A DNA stretch of 64,000 bases from assembly GCF_000759795.1 (NCBI RefSeq), contig NZ_BBMZ01000012.1, positions 186,001 to 250,000 of the forward strand. The letters are read 5' to 3'. This DNA is from Pseudescherichia vulneris NBRC 102420. GTDB taxonomy: Bacteria; Pseudomonadota; Gammaproteobacteria; Enterobacterales; Enterobacteriaceae. Of the stretch, positions 24,758-32,762 are shown one piece after another. The position numbers and the translations under genes are program-made. Positions within the stretch are counted from its first letter, which is position 1. The number at the start of each line of letters is the position of its first letter. Under the pieces are notes generated by a model. The model did not search any database, was not told the DNA's origin, and was given only the letters and a program-made list of their open reading frames with translations.

Positions 24758-26847
24758 CTAAGCGTACCAAGAATTTTTATCTCCAGCTCGTCCGGCACTT
24801 CGTTATAGGAGAGTACCTGCAGGCCGCTGGCAAACAGCCGCGCATAGCGGGCCAGCAGCGGACGCAGCTGCGGAGCAACCAATAGCACCGGCTCTCTGCC
24901 CGCTGCCTTCATCTGCTCATGCACCTGAGGCATATTTTGCTGGAACTGGCTCAGCATATTGGGATCGAGCGGCACGCTGTCGAGCATGACTTTCCCGCTC
25001 TGCTGCGCCTGGTTAACGACCCCAATCAGCAAATTCTCTAGCTCGTTATTCAGCGTATAGACCGCCAGCTCCTCATTGCGCACCAGCCCGTGGGTAATGC
25101 TGCGGCGCAGGGCGAGGCGTACATCCGACACCAGCAAAATCGGATCCTTGGTCACCGCGCTGCTGGCCACCAGCACGGTGGCAATGGTCACAATATCACG
25201 CAGTGAGACACGCTCGGTAAGCAGCGCCCGGTAGACCTTTAGCGCCTGACTGTAGTTCAGCGCACTGGCTAAATCCTCCGCCAGCTTAGGGGCCAGCGAG
25301 GCAAGCCGGTTGTGCAACTGGGTTACGTCATCATAGTTAAACAGGTCGGGAATAAAGCGGGTGACCACTTTGTTGAGATGGGTGGCGATAATGCTCGCCG
25401 AGTCGATAACCTGATAGCCCAAATTGAGCGCTTTGGTTTTTTGCGCAGCGGTGATCCAGGTGACGGGCATCCCGTAAGCCGGATCGACGCCCGGCGTACC
25501 GTCAATTTCACCGTAGGTTTCCGCCGAGGGCAACGCCATCAGCCTGTCTGCGGGAATATCGCCGCTATCGGCCTTAATGCCGTTGATATAGATGGCGTAC
25601 TGGGTCGGCTTCAGGCGAAAGTTCTCGCGGATACGGATCTCCGGTAACAGCAGGCCGTTGCTCTCGGAGATCGCCTGCCGGAGGCCGCGTATGCGCTGGG
25701 TCAGCGGGCTGCCGTTGGCTTTATCCAGCAGGGAGACCAGACGGTAGCCAAGGCTCAGGCTAACCGGCTCAATCAGCGGGATCGTCTCCCAGCTTACCTG
25801 CTGCTCGGGGGTTTCCGTCAGCGCCTTGCTCAGCGTGGCAAGGCTCTTCTCATCCGTTTGCGCCGCCTGTGGCCGTTTGCTCTGCCGCCAGCCGGTAAAG
25901 CCGAGCAGGGCGGAGAAGAGCAGGAAAGGGAGATGCGGCATTCCCGGCACGATGGCCAGCACGAACATCACGCCGCTGGCGGTGTAGATCGTCGACGGCG
26001 AGGCCAGCAGCTGCGCTTTAACGGCGCTGGAGATATCCCCGCTGTCGCTGACGCGGGTTACGATGATCGCCGCTGCGGTGGACAACAGCAGGGAGGGGAT
26101 CTGCGCCACTAGCCCGTCGCCGATGGTCATCAGCACATACTGCTGGAAAGCCGCCTCGGCGCTAAGGTCGTATTTAAAAATGCCGATGCAGACGCCGCCA
26201 ATCAAGTTGATGGCCAGGATCAGCATCCCGGCAATGGCGTCACCGCGCACGAACTTTGAGGCACCGTCCATCGCGCCATAGAAATCCGCCTCGCTGGTTA
26301 CCTCTTTACGCCGGGCCTGCGCCTGGGTCTGGTTAATCAGCCCGGCGTTGAGATCGGCATCAATCGCCATCTGCTTACCCGGCATGGCGTCCAGCGTAAA
26401 GCGCGCCGATACCTCAGAGATTCGCTCTGCACCCTTAGTCACCACGATAAAGTTGATGATCATCAGGATAATAAACACCACGAACCCAACCACAAAGTTA
26501 CCGCCGATGACTACCTGGCCAAAGGACTCGATCACTTTCCCTGCCGCGCCGATCCCCTCGTGGCCGTACAGCAGCACTACGCGGGTAGAGGCAACGTTAA
26601 GGGTCAGACGCATCAGGGTGGTAATCAGCAGCACCGTCGGGAACAGGCTGAAGTCCAGCGGTCTTTTGGTCGAAACGCTGACCAGCAGCACCAGCACCGC
26701 CAGCACGATGTTGAAGGTAAACAGGGCGTCCAGCAGCATCGGCGGCAGCGGCAGGATCACCATTGCCAGAATGGCCAGGAGAAGTAACGGAACGCCGGGC
26801 CGGCTGCGGCTCAGCGCCGTCATCACGTATTTAATCTGTTTCTGCAT
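24754..26847 (-). CDS. flhA: Flagellar type III export gate protein FlhA (LfhA)
   Basis: A 697-residue export gate protein. Eight hydrophobic N-terminal segments include the conserved FHIPEP-type region (VSARFTLDAMPGKQMAIDADLNAGLI at about 150-175), and the large cytoplasmic C-terminal domain docks substrate-chaperone complexes. Full length and uninterrupted, in contrast to the fused/truncated fhiA remnant of the E. coli K-12 Flag-2 locus. It overlaps flhB by 17 bases and is the last gene of the fliM-fliN-fliPQR-flhB-flhA operon. Confidence 0.96.
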   Translation of the reverse strand: MQKQIKYVMTALSRSRPGVPLLLLAILAMVILPLPPMLLDALFTFNIVLAVLVLLVSVSTKRPLDFSLFPTVLLITTLMRLTLNVASTRVVLLYGHEGIGAAGKVIESFGQVVIGGNFVVGFVVFIILMIINFIVVTKGAERISEVSARFTLDAMPGKQMAIDADLNAGLINQTQAQARRKEVTSEADFYGAMDGASKFVRGDAIAGMLILAINLIGGVCIGIFKYDLSAEAAFQQYVLMTIGDGLVAQIPSLLLSTAAAIIVTRVSDSGDISSAVKAQLLASPSTIYTASGVMFVLAIVPGMPHLPFLLFSALLGFTGWRQSKRPQAAQTDEKSLATLSKALTETPEQQVSWETIPLIEPVSLSLGYRLVSLLDKANGSPLTQRIRGLRQAISESNGLLLPEIRIRENFRLKPTQYAIYINGIKADSGDIPADRLMALPSAETYGEIDGTPGVDPAYGMPVTWITAAQKTKALNLGYQVIDSASIIATHLNKVVTRFIPDLFNYDDVTQLHNRLASLAPKLAEDLASALNYSQALKVYRALLTERVSLRDIVTIATVLVASSAVTKDPILLVSDVRLALRRSITHGLVRNEELAVYTLNNELENLLIGVVNQAQQSGKVMLDSVPLDPNMLSQFQQNMPQVHEQMKAAGREPVLLVAPQLRPLLARYARLFASGLQVLSYNEVPDELEIKILGTLS

Positions 26848-27970
26848 CCTGCTTCAGGACCTCGTTCGGAATGGAAATATGACGGTTAAGCGCGGGCCGC
26901 ATCTGGCTGCCTGCCCGCCAGGATTTAAGCTGCAGGACGTAGGTCAGAACGTGGGCGATTGCGCGAAAAAGTTGATAAGGGATCTGCTGGTTAACCTGGG
27001 TGGTGTAGTAGACCGCACGAGCCAGTTTGGGAAACTCCACCACTTCAATATGATGCTCCTGAGCCACCTCGCGAATGTAACGCGCCACCTCATCGGTGCC
27101 TTTGGCCACCACAAAGGGCGCTGCTGCCCGCGCCTGGTCGTACTGCAACGCCACCGCGAAATGGGTGGGGTTGGCAATCACCACGTCGGCTTTGGGGACC
27201 ACGCGGCGGATCTGTCCCAGCGCCATCTGCCGTTGCAGGCGACGCACTCTGGCTTTGATCTCCGGGCTACCCTCCTGGTTTTTGTACTCGTCCTTTACCT
27301 CCTGCTTGGTCATTTTCAATCCTTTGGTAAACATATGCTTAGCCAGTGGGACATCGAAAAGGGCAAACAGGATAAACAGCATCACGACGTTCAGCATGAC
27401 GTCATGATAGAGCGACAGCCCCTCGCTAACCGCAGGCGCAAAGTAGCGGTTTTGTAGATCGAGAAAAGCAGCAAAGTGACGGTGAAGGCTGACCGCAAGC
27501 AGCAGCAGAACCAGCACACTTTTTACTATCATCTTGCCGACGTCGATAATCTGCTCGCTGGAGAAGAGGCGCCCTATGCCTTTTAGCGGGCTGATTTTAC
27601 TGAGATCGGGAAAGATCTTTTTTAACGAGAAGATCCAGCCGCCGGGGATCAGCGAGGCGATCAACGCTGCCAACGGCATGGGCGTCAGCGTGAGAATAAA
27701 TTTAAGCAGTATCAGCAAATTGTGTTGAAGAAACTGACCAAGAATATCCGGATCGCCGATGTGCTGCCCGTACTGATGTACGGTCAGAAAGGCTTCCTGA
27801 ACAAAGTCGCGATACCAGTGAAAGCTGCTGCTGACCACGATAAAGGCGGCCAACAGGCTGGCGGCAAGCCCCATATCCTTTGAACGAGGGATCTGGCCCT
27901 CTTGCCGCGCCTTACGCCGCTTCTGCGCCGAGGGCTTCTCGGTCTTCTCTTCACTTGCCGCGTCAGCCAT
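26831..27970 (-). CDS. flhB: Flagellar type III export switch protein FlhB (LfhB)
   Basis: A 379-residue membrane protein with four hydrophobic segments. The N-terminal EKTEKPSAQKRRKARQEGQIPRSKD is the family signature, and the cytoplasmic domain has the autocleavage motif NPTH (in VIANPTHFAVALQYD), required for switching from hook to filament export. The start is the ATG at 27970 (MADAASEEKTEKPS), overlapping fliR by eight bases; further upstream codons are not conserved. Works with FliK. Confidence 0.95.
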   Translation of the reverse strand: MADAASEEKTEKPSAQKRRKARQEGQIPRSKDMGLAASLLAAFIVVSSSFHWYRDFVQEAFLTVHQYGQHIGDPDILGQFLQHNLLILLKFILTLTPMPLAALIASLIPGGWIFSLKKIFPDLSKISPLKGIGRLFSSEQIIDVGKMIVKSVLVLLLLAVSLHRHFAAFLDLQNRYFAPAVSEGLSLYHDVMLNVVMLFILFALFDVPLAKHMFTKGLKMTKQEVKDEYKNQEGSPEIKARVRRLQRQMALGQIRRVVPKADVVIANPTHFAVALQYDQARAAAPFVVAKGTDEVARYIREVAQEHHIEVVEFPKLARAVYYTTQVNQQIPYQLFRAIAHVLTYVLQLKSWRAGSQMRPALNRHISIPNEVLKQDAETD

Positions 27971-28742
27971 GCGTCCTCCGCAGGGCATCAAACTCCGCCA
28001 GAACCCGATTAACCAGCTGTAAATAGTGGTCCGGCAACGCGGAGAGCAGGGCGGCAAAGCAGATAAGCCCGGCCAGCATGGCGATGGGAAAGCCCAGCGA
28101 ATAGAGATTCAACGCCGGAGAGATACGGTTAAGCAGGCCAAATCCGCCCTGAACGATCAGCATGATAAAGGTTGCGGGCAACGCCAGCAGCATCGCAGAG
28201 GAGAATACCCAACCCAGCGCAAGGGAGACGCTGCGCAGCGTTTGCGGCAGCAGCGCGCTGCCGGGCGGCCAGTAGATAAACCCTTTGTAGAGAATGCTGA
28301 CCAGCAGCAGATGCCCATCCATCGCGAAGAAGAGGATCGCGGCATAGATGTAGATAAATTCTGCCAGCACGGTGGTTGACGCGCCGCTGTTGGGATCGTT
28401 CATCACCGCCATGCTCATGCCCATATTGAAGGAGAGGATCTGCCCGGCGAGCTGCAGCGTCAGGTAGATAAACTGCATCATCAGACCAAACAGCACGCCC
28501 CAGAGGATCTGCTCGACGGTAAGAATAATCGTGTGCAGGTTCAGCAGCCCCTCGGGCACGGGCGGATTGACCAGCGGGGTTAGAACAACGGCCAGCGCCA
28601 GGGCGATGATAATACGGATGCGCACGCTAAAGGCTTTGCTGTCAAAAATCGGCCCATACTGGAGAAAAGCCATGATGCGAACGAAGGGATACCATAGCCC
28701 CAGCGCCAGGTGGCTGAACTGAATGACGTCAAGCTGGCTCAT
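27963..28742 (-). CDS. fliR: Flagellar export apparatus protein FliR
   Basis: A 259-residue inner-membrane protein with about six hydrophobic segments, part of the FliP5-FliQ4-FliR1 gate complex. Family features are visible (YPFVRIMAFLQYGPIF, GQILSFNMGMSMAVMNDPNSGASTTVLAEF). One base separates it from fliQ and it overlaps flhB by eight bases, so the export genes are translationally coupled. Confidence 0.95.
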   Translation of the reverse strand: MSQLDVIQFSHLALGLWYPFVRIMAFLQYGPIFDSKAFSVRIRIIIALALAVVLTPLVNPPVPEGLLNLHTIILTVEQILWGVLFGLMMQFIYLTLQLAGQILSFNMGMSMAVMNDPNSGASTTVLAEFIYIYAAILFFAMDGHLLLVSILYKGFIYWPPGSALLPQTLRSVSLALGWVFSSAMLLALPATFIMLIVQGGFGLLNRISPALNLYSLGFPIAMLAGLICFAALLSALPDHYLQLVNRVLAEFDALRRTHG

Positions 28743-28743
28743 C

Positions 28744-29016
28744 TTAGCCCACCATCAACGCGGCCTGGGCGAAGAGATGCGTACAGAGATCGCTAAGCTG
28801 TACGATCATCCACTTCCCACAGACGGCGAGCACGATCAGCGTAACGATAAGCCGTGGCAGGAAGCTAAGCGTCTGTTCGTTAATCTGGGTCACGGCCTGG
28901 AAGATACTGACGCACAGGCCCACTAACAGGCTGGGAACCACCAGCACCGAGACCAGCATAATTACGATCTTAATGCCGCTGGCGACGAGATCGGCGGCGG
29001 TATCGACGGTCAGCAT
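28744..29016 (-). CDS. fliQ: Flagellar export apparatus protein FliQ
   Basis: A 90-residue protein with two long hydrophobic helices (about 15-38 and 52-72) and the FliQ signature FQAVTQINEQTLSFLPRL. It forms the gate spiral with FliP and FliR. Sits 16 bp after fliP. Confidence 0.95.
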   Translation of the reverse strand: MLTVDTAADLVASGIKIVIMLVSVLVVPSLLVGLCVSIFQAVTQINEQTLSFLPRLIVTLIVLAVCGKWMIVQLSDLCTHLFAQAALMVG

Positions 29017-29032
29017 GACGGTACCTCGCTCA

Positions 29033-29785
29033 TTATCCTAGCCCCAGCCCGCGAATGCTGTCCGTCAGCGTGCCAACGGTGAGCGACCAGCCGTCAATCA
29101 GCACGAAAACCATGAGCTTGAACGGCAGAGAGACGATCAGCGGTGAAAGCATCATCATCCCCATCGCCATCAGTACGCTGGCAACAATCAGATCGATCAC
29201 CAGAAAAGGGATGTAGATCATAAAGCCGATCTGAAACGCGGTTTTCAGCTCGCTGAGCATATAGGCCGGTACAACGATTAACAGATCCTGCTGCGCCGCG
29301 TCGCCCTTAGCGTTAGCAATAGTCATGATCTGCGCCATCGCCTTTTTACTGGTTTGCGCCAGCATAAAGCGCTTAAGCGGCACGCTGGCGGTCTCCAGCG
29401 CCTGGGGTAGCGTTATCTCATCCTGCTCAAAGGGCACAACCGCACGCTCATAGATAGTCAGCCAGATGGGGCGCATCACCAGCAGGGTTAATGTCAGCGC
29501 AATGCCGATAAGAATACGGTTTGGCGGCGTCTGCTGGAGCCCCAGCGCTTGACGCAGCAGCGAGAGCACGATGATAAATCGCGTGAAGCAGGTCATCATC
29601 AGGAGCAGGGTAGGCAGCAGGCCCACCAGCGTCATGAGAATGAGGATCTGGATCTTGACGCTGTACTCCTGCGTATCGCCGTGGTTGACGACGTGGAACA
29701 GCGAGATATCGCCCCCCTGCGCCAGAACGGCAGGGGAGACGAGCAGCAGCGTGCTTGCGGCTAGCAGGCAGAGCAGACGTGTCAT
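29033..29785 (-). CDS. fliP: Flagellar export apparatus protein FliP
   Basis: A 250-residue membrane protein with a cleavable signal sequence (residues about 1-22, ending VLAQG) and four further hydrophobic segments. Signatures: TCFTRFIIVLSLLRQALGLQQTPPNRILIGIALTLTLLVM and AFQIGFMIYIPFLVIDLIVASVLMAMGMMML. In many flagellar systems FliO helps FliP assemble; no fliO is visible in this locus. Its start overlaps the fliN stop by four bases. Confidence 0.96.
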   Translation of the reverse strand: MTRLLCLLAASTLLLVSPAVLAQGGDISLFHVVNHGDTQEYSVKIQILILMTLVGLLPTLLLMMTCFTRFIIVLSLLRQALGLQQTPPNRILIGIALTLTLLVMRPIWLTIYERAVVPFEQDEITLPQALETASVPLKRFMLAQTSKKAMAQIMTIANAKGDAAQQDLLIVVPAYMLSELKTAFQIGFMIYIPFLVIDLIVASVLMAMGMMMLSPLIVSLPFKLMVFVLIDGWSLTVGTLTDSIRGLGLG

Positions 29786-30138
29786 GATGTCAGTTCGTTA
29801 ATGTCGCGGGTGTTAAACTCAATGACCCGCAGACCATATTTTTCATTGACCACCACCACTTCGGCCTTACCCAGCAGGATATTGTTTACCTTAATATCCA
29901 GCGGCTCTCCCGCGAGCTTATTGAGTTCAATGACCGTGTCGTCGTCAATATTCAGCAGATCGGCAAGCATCACCTCAACCGAGGAGACCTCCAGCGTTAG
30001 CGTGACGGGAATGCGTTTGAGCAGCGCCATTGAGGCAGCTAACGCTGGCGCGTTCTGGGTGGGTGCGGAGTCAGCCGGGGCGTCACTCGCACTGGCTAAT
30101 TCAAAGCCCTGGTCAAGGGGATCGGTATGATTATTCAT
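29782..30138 (-). CDS. fliN: Flagellar C-ring protein FliN
   Basis: A 118-residue switch-complex protein. The C-terminal SpoA domain is typical (LLKRIPVTLTLEVSSVEVMLADLLNIDDDTVIELNKLAGEPLDIKVNNILLGKAEVVVVNEKYGLRVIE), preceded by a low-complexity N-terminal tail. The start is the ATG at 30138 (MNNHTDPLDQ), overlapping fliM by eight bases; codons further upstream lie in fliM. Forms the lower C-ring and docks the FliH-FliI ATPase. Confidence 0.93.
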   Translation of the reverse strand: MNNHTDPLDQGFELASASDAPADSAPTQNAPALAASMALLKRIPVTLTLEVSSVEVMLADLLNIDDDTVIELNKLAGEPLDIKVNNILLGKAEVVVVNEKYGLRVIEFNTRDINELTS

Positions 30139-30991
30139 AAGACGTCTCAGAAACAGTAGGCGTAATATCAGACAGATAGAGTCTGTCGTTCTCTTCAACA
30201 ATCAGCGCGTGAAACAGCGGCGATTGCCCGATAAAGACCGGGAAGGTCTCGGGTAACGTAAGCGGGAAAATATCTCCGGGTCGGATGGCGGTCAGCGACG
30301 CAACGTCCATATTTAACCCGGCGATTTTGACATTCAGGCTCAGGGGTAGCGTCTCGATCAGTTTGGCTACGACGGCGCGGTCTCTTTTTTTACGGTCAAG
30401 GTCGCTGGCGTCGGTCTGAGGCCGATCTCTCTGGCGCAGCATATTCAGAAAACAGTCGGTATGGGCGTTGTCCAACAAGATGTAAAAGCTACTGTCTGCA
30501 TCGTCGCCCAGCGTAAAGGTAATTTGATAAGCCCACTGGCTAATAATGGTGCTGTTATCTGTTTTTACGCGTAGCGGTAATCCCCACGTCTCCTGATGAA
30601 AAAGAATATGGCAGAGATCCAGCGCCAGCCGGGTGCGAAGACGTGCTTCGGTTTTTGTTGGCAACCGTCCGGCGTGGCTATGCGCATTTTCGTTGCTTTC
30701 AAGGCCGTAAAAATTATTGAGAATGGTTAACAGAAGCGGGCGATCTATATCAAAAGCCAAATGACCTCTATCCGATACCAGCAGGTCAGCATTTTTATTT
30801 TTAATATCAGCCGTACACGCTATTTTTTTTAATGACAAGCTCGAGCGGTGCTTTTTCAGAAAGTAGTTGCCCACGCGTGCTTCCAGAATGTCAAATTTGC
30901 TCGTAAACAGGCTTGGTAAGCGATGGTATGGGCGGCCAAGGCGGTGGCTATCAAGATAAGCTATTCCAGCGGTTTGGCTGTACTTCAACAT
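30131..30991 (-). CDS. fliM: Divergent flagellar C-ring switch protein FliM (LfiM) lacking the CheY-binding peptide
   Basis: A 286-residue protein assigned by position before fliN and by its C-terminal SpoA-like part (SLNVKIAGLNMDVASLTAIRPGDIFPLTLPETFPVFIGQSPLFHALIVEENDRLYLSDI). It is shorter than E. coli FliM (334), and its N-terminus (MLKYSQTAGIAYLDSHRLGR) has no LSQxEIDALL motif, the segment through which phosphorylated CheY binds canonical FliM. The middle domain is only weakly similar. With no che genes in the locus, the motor may not switch in response to CheY. First gene of the leftward export operon. Confidence 0.85.
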   Translation of the reverse strand: MLKYSQTAGIAYLDSHRLGRPYHRLPSLFTSKFDILEARVGNYFLKKHRSSLSLKKIACTADIKNKNADLLVSDRGHLAFDIDRPLLLTILNNFYGLESNENAHSHAGRLPTKTEARLRTRLALDLCHILFHQETWGLPLRVKTDNSTIISQWAYQITFTLGDDADSSFYILLDNAHTDCFLNMLRQRDRPQTDASDLDRKKRDRAVVAKLIETLPLSLNVKIAGLNMDVASLTAIRPGDIFPLTLPETFPVFIGQSPLFHALIVEENDRLYLSDITPTVSETSYE

Positions 30992-31382
30992 GGGACATGT
31001 TCTCTGTCGTGAATACCGAATGACCGGGCAAGCCGCTTTGCTGTCTAAAGCGTTAAGTCAGGCAAAAAAAAGTCATTTCTATTTAAGTGATGCGCTAAGA
31101 TTGCCGCTATCCATTTACGTGGTGGCATAATCCTTAGCGCAAAGTAAAGGCGCCGTTATTTAAGCGAAGATGGTTGCATCATACAATAGATGTTTTGTGG
31201 ATAATTATTATTAAATGTTTATTTTAAATTTAGATGTTTTTAATAGTTTTTTGATGTTCGCTAACATCTAACATAACATTATGATTATTATGCGTTAATT
31301 GTTTTTAATTCATTTATTAGCAAATAAACTTAAGTGACGTGATAGATTCGCATGCAGTGACATACGTAAATGCGAGAAACCC
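30992..31382. promoter_or_regulatory. A+T-rich divergent control region between fliM and lafK
   Basis: A 391-bp gene-free gap, much richer in A+T than its surroundings, from which the export operon and the lafK-fliE operon diverge. It holds three direct copies of GATGTT (31189-31194, 31233-31238, 31253-31258) and one inverted copy AACATC (31263-31268). The second direct copy belongs to TTAGATGTT (31230-31238), matched by AACATCTAA (31263-31271). Copies are 44, 20 and 10 bp apart, multiples of about one helical turn, suggesting cooperative binding of a regulator. No sigma54 promoter of good quality is present. A+T-rich DNA of this type is a common H-NS target. Confidence 0.5.
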
Positions 31383-32372
31383 ATGCCGACCTTTATTGCT
31401 CAGGCGCCTGCCAGCATTAAAACATTTTCCTTAGCCAGGCGCGTTGCCCGCTTTAATATCCCCGTACTGATCCTGGGTGAAACAGGCGCAGGAAAAGAGT
31501 GCGTCGCTCAATATATTCACGCGATGGCGTTTGGCGACAATAGCGCTGCACCCTTTATCGGTATCAACTGTGCCGCCATTCCAGAGTCGATGCTGGAATC
31601 AACGCTTTTTGGCTATGAAAAAGGCGCCTTTACCGGGGCGGTGAACGCCGTGGCAGGAAAGTTTGAGATGGCAAATAATGGCACGCTGCTGCTGGATGAA
31701 ATTGGTGATATGACGCTGGCACTGCAGGCAAAGCTGCTTCGCGTATTGCAGGAGCGTCAGGTCGAGCGCCTTGGTAGCCACCGAGCCATTAAACTCAATT
31801 TCCGCCTGATCGCCAGCACCAATAAAAACCTTGAGGCAGAGGTAGCCGCAGGGCGTTTTCGCGAGGATCTTTTCTATCGCGTTTCCGTTGTGCCTATTAC
31901 CGTGCCGGCTTTACGCGAGCGGCCTGAGGATATTTTGCCGCTGGCGGAGTCCTTTATAAAAAAATATGCCCACACGATCGGCAAAAATATCAGCCTGTCG
32001 GAAACCGCAAAGGCAGCGCTAATGAAATATCCCTGGCCCGGCAACGTGCGCCAGCTCGAAAACGTCATGCAGCGCGGCATGATTTTAAACCAGGACGGCG
32101 TTATCCAGGCCAGCGCGCTGGGACTCCCCTTTGCACCGAGTATAGAAAGCGTGGACTGTCCCACGGCATCCAGCCTGCGACAGCCTGGCAGCGCCAGCCG
32201 GGACGATTTACAGCGCCATGGGCGCGTCGCGCAGTATCACTATATTGCCGATCTGATGCGCAAATACCAGGGCAACCGCACACAAATTGCCGACTGCTTA
32301 GGTATTACACCGCGCGCGCTACGCTATCGGCTCGCCTCAATGCGCAAGCATGGCATAGAGATAAGCTTCTGA
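31383..32372 (+). CDS. lafK: Sigma54-dependent flagellar activator LafK, without N-terminal sensor domain
   Basis: A 329-residue bacterial enhancer-binding protein. AAA+ domain with Walker A GETGAGKE (residues 32-39), the sigma54-contacting loop GAFTGA (81-86), Walker B TLLLDEIGD (101-109) and arginine-finger region FREDLFYR, then a C-terminal Fis-type helix-turn-helix (NRTQIADCLGITPRALRYRLASM, about 297-320). The AAA+ domain begins almost at residue 1, and an in-frame stop at 31335 excludes an upstream receiver domain, so its activity is probably set by its amount rather than phosphorylation. Very likely activates the sigma54 promoters before fliD and flgB. Heads the fliEFGHIJ operon. Confidence 0.93.
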   Translation: MPTFIAQAPASIKTFSLARRVARFNIPVLILGETGAGKECVAQYIHAMAFGDNSAAPFIGINCAAIPESMLESTLFGYEKGAFTGAVNAVAGKFEMANNGTLLLDEIGDMTLALQAKLLRVLQERQVERLGSHRAIKLNFRLIASTNKNLEAEVAAGRFREDLFYRVSVVPITVPALRERPEDILPLAESFIKKYAHTIGKNISLSETAKAALMKYPWPGNVRQLENVMQRGMILNQDGVIQASALGLPFAPSIESVDCPTASSLRQPGSASRDDLQRHGRVAQYHYIADLMRKYQGNRTQIADCLGITPRALRYRLASMRKHGIEISF

Positions 32373-32406
32373 TTTTATAAGATCCTTTTTAGATAATGAG
32401 TACGCC

Positions 32407-32760
32407 ATGAAAACCATTGGTAATTCTTCCCTGTTCCTCATGCAGCAGGAGATGAGCGGAATGAGCCGCCTTGCCGCTGCGTCACCGCTTTCCGCGCAAA
32501 CTATTAGCAGCCGTGCGACGGAGGGCGAGCATCCCTCTGGTGTGAGCTTTCACCAGGTGATGCGTGATGCGCTCGACCGTGTAGATAGCCTGCAGCAGGC
32601 CGCCAGCGCCCAGCAGAACGCGGTCAGCAGCGGGCAGAGTGACGATCTGGTGGGGGCCATGTTGGCCAGCCAGCAGGCGTCCCTGTCGTTTTCGGCGCTT
32701 GTTCAGGTCAGAAATAAAGTGGCGAGCGGCGTTAACGATCTGATGAACATGTCCATATAA
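32407..32760 (+). CDS. fliE: Flagellar hook-basal body adaptor FliE
   Basis: A 117-residue export substrate joining the MS ring to the rod. The helical C-terminal half is typical (GVSFHQVMRDALDRVDSLQQAAS, ALVQVRNKVASGVNDLMNMSI). Lies between lafK (34-bp gap) and fliF (two-base gap). Confidence 0.93.
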   Translation: MKTIGNSSLFLMQQEMSGMSRLAAASPLSAQTISSRATEGEHPSGVSFHQVMRDALDRVDSLQQAASAQQNAVSSGQSDDLVGAMLASQQASLSFSALVQVRNKVASGVNDLMNMSI

Positions 32761-32762
32761 CG

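Noticed and set aside
26348-27457. Long open frame (369 codons) on the plus strand across flhA and flhB
   Set aside because: It is antisense to two well-conserved export genes with matching codon bias on the other strand; the translation has no recognisable domain.
31113-31131. TGGCATAATCCTTAGC before lafK as a third sigma54 promoter
   Set aside because: The GG-GC spacing is 13 instead of 12 bp and the -12 element reads TTAGC, so it does not meet the consensus.
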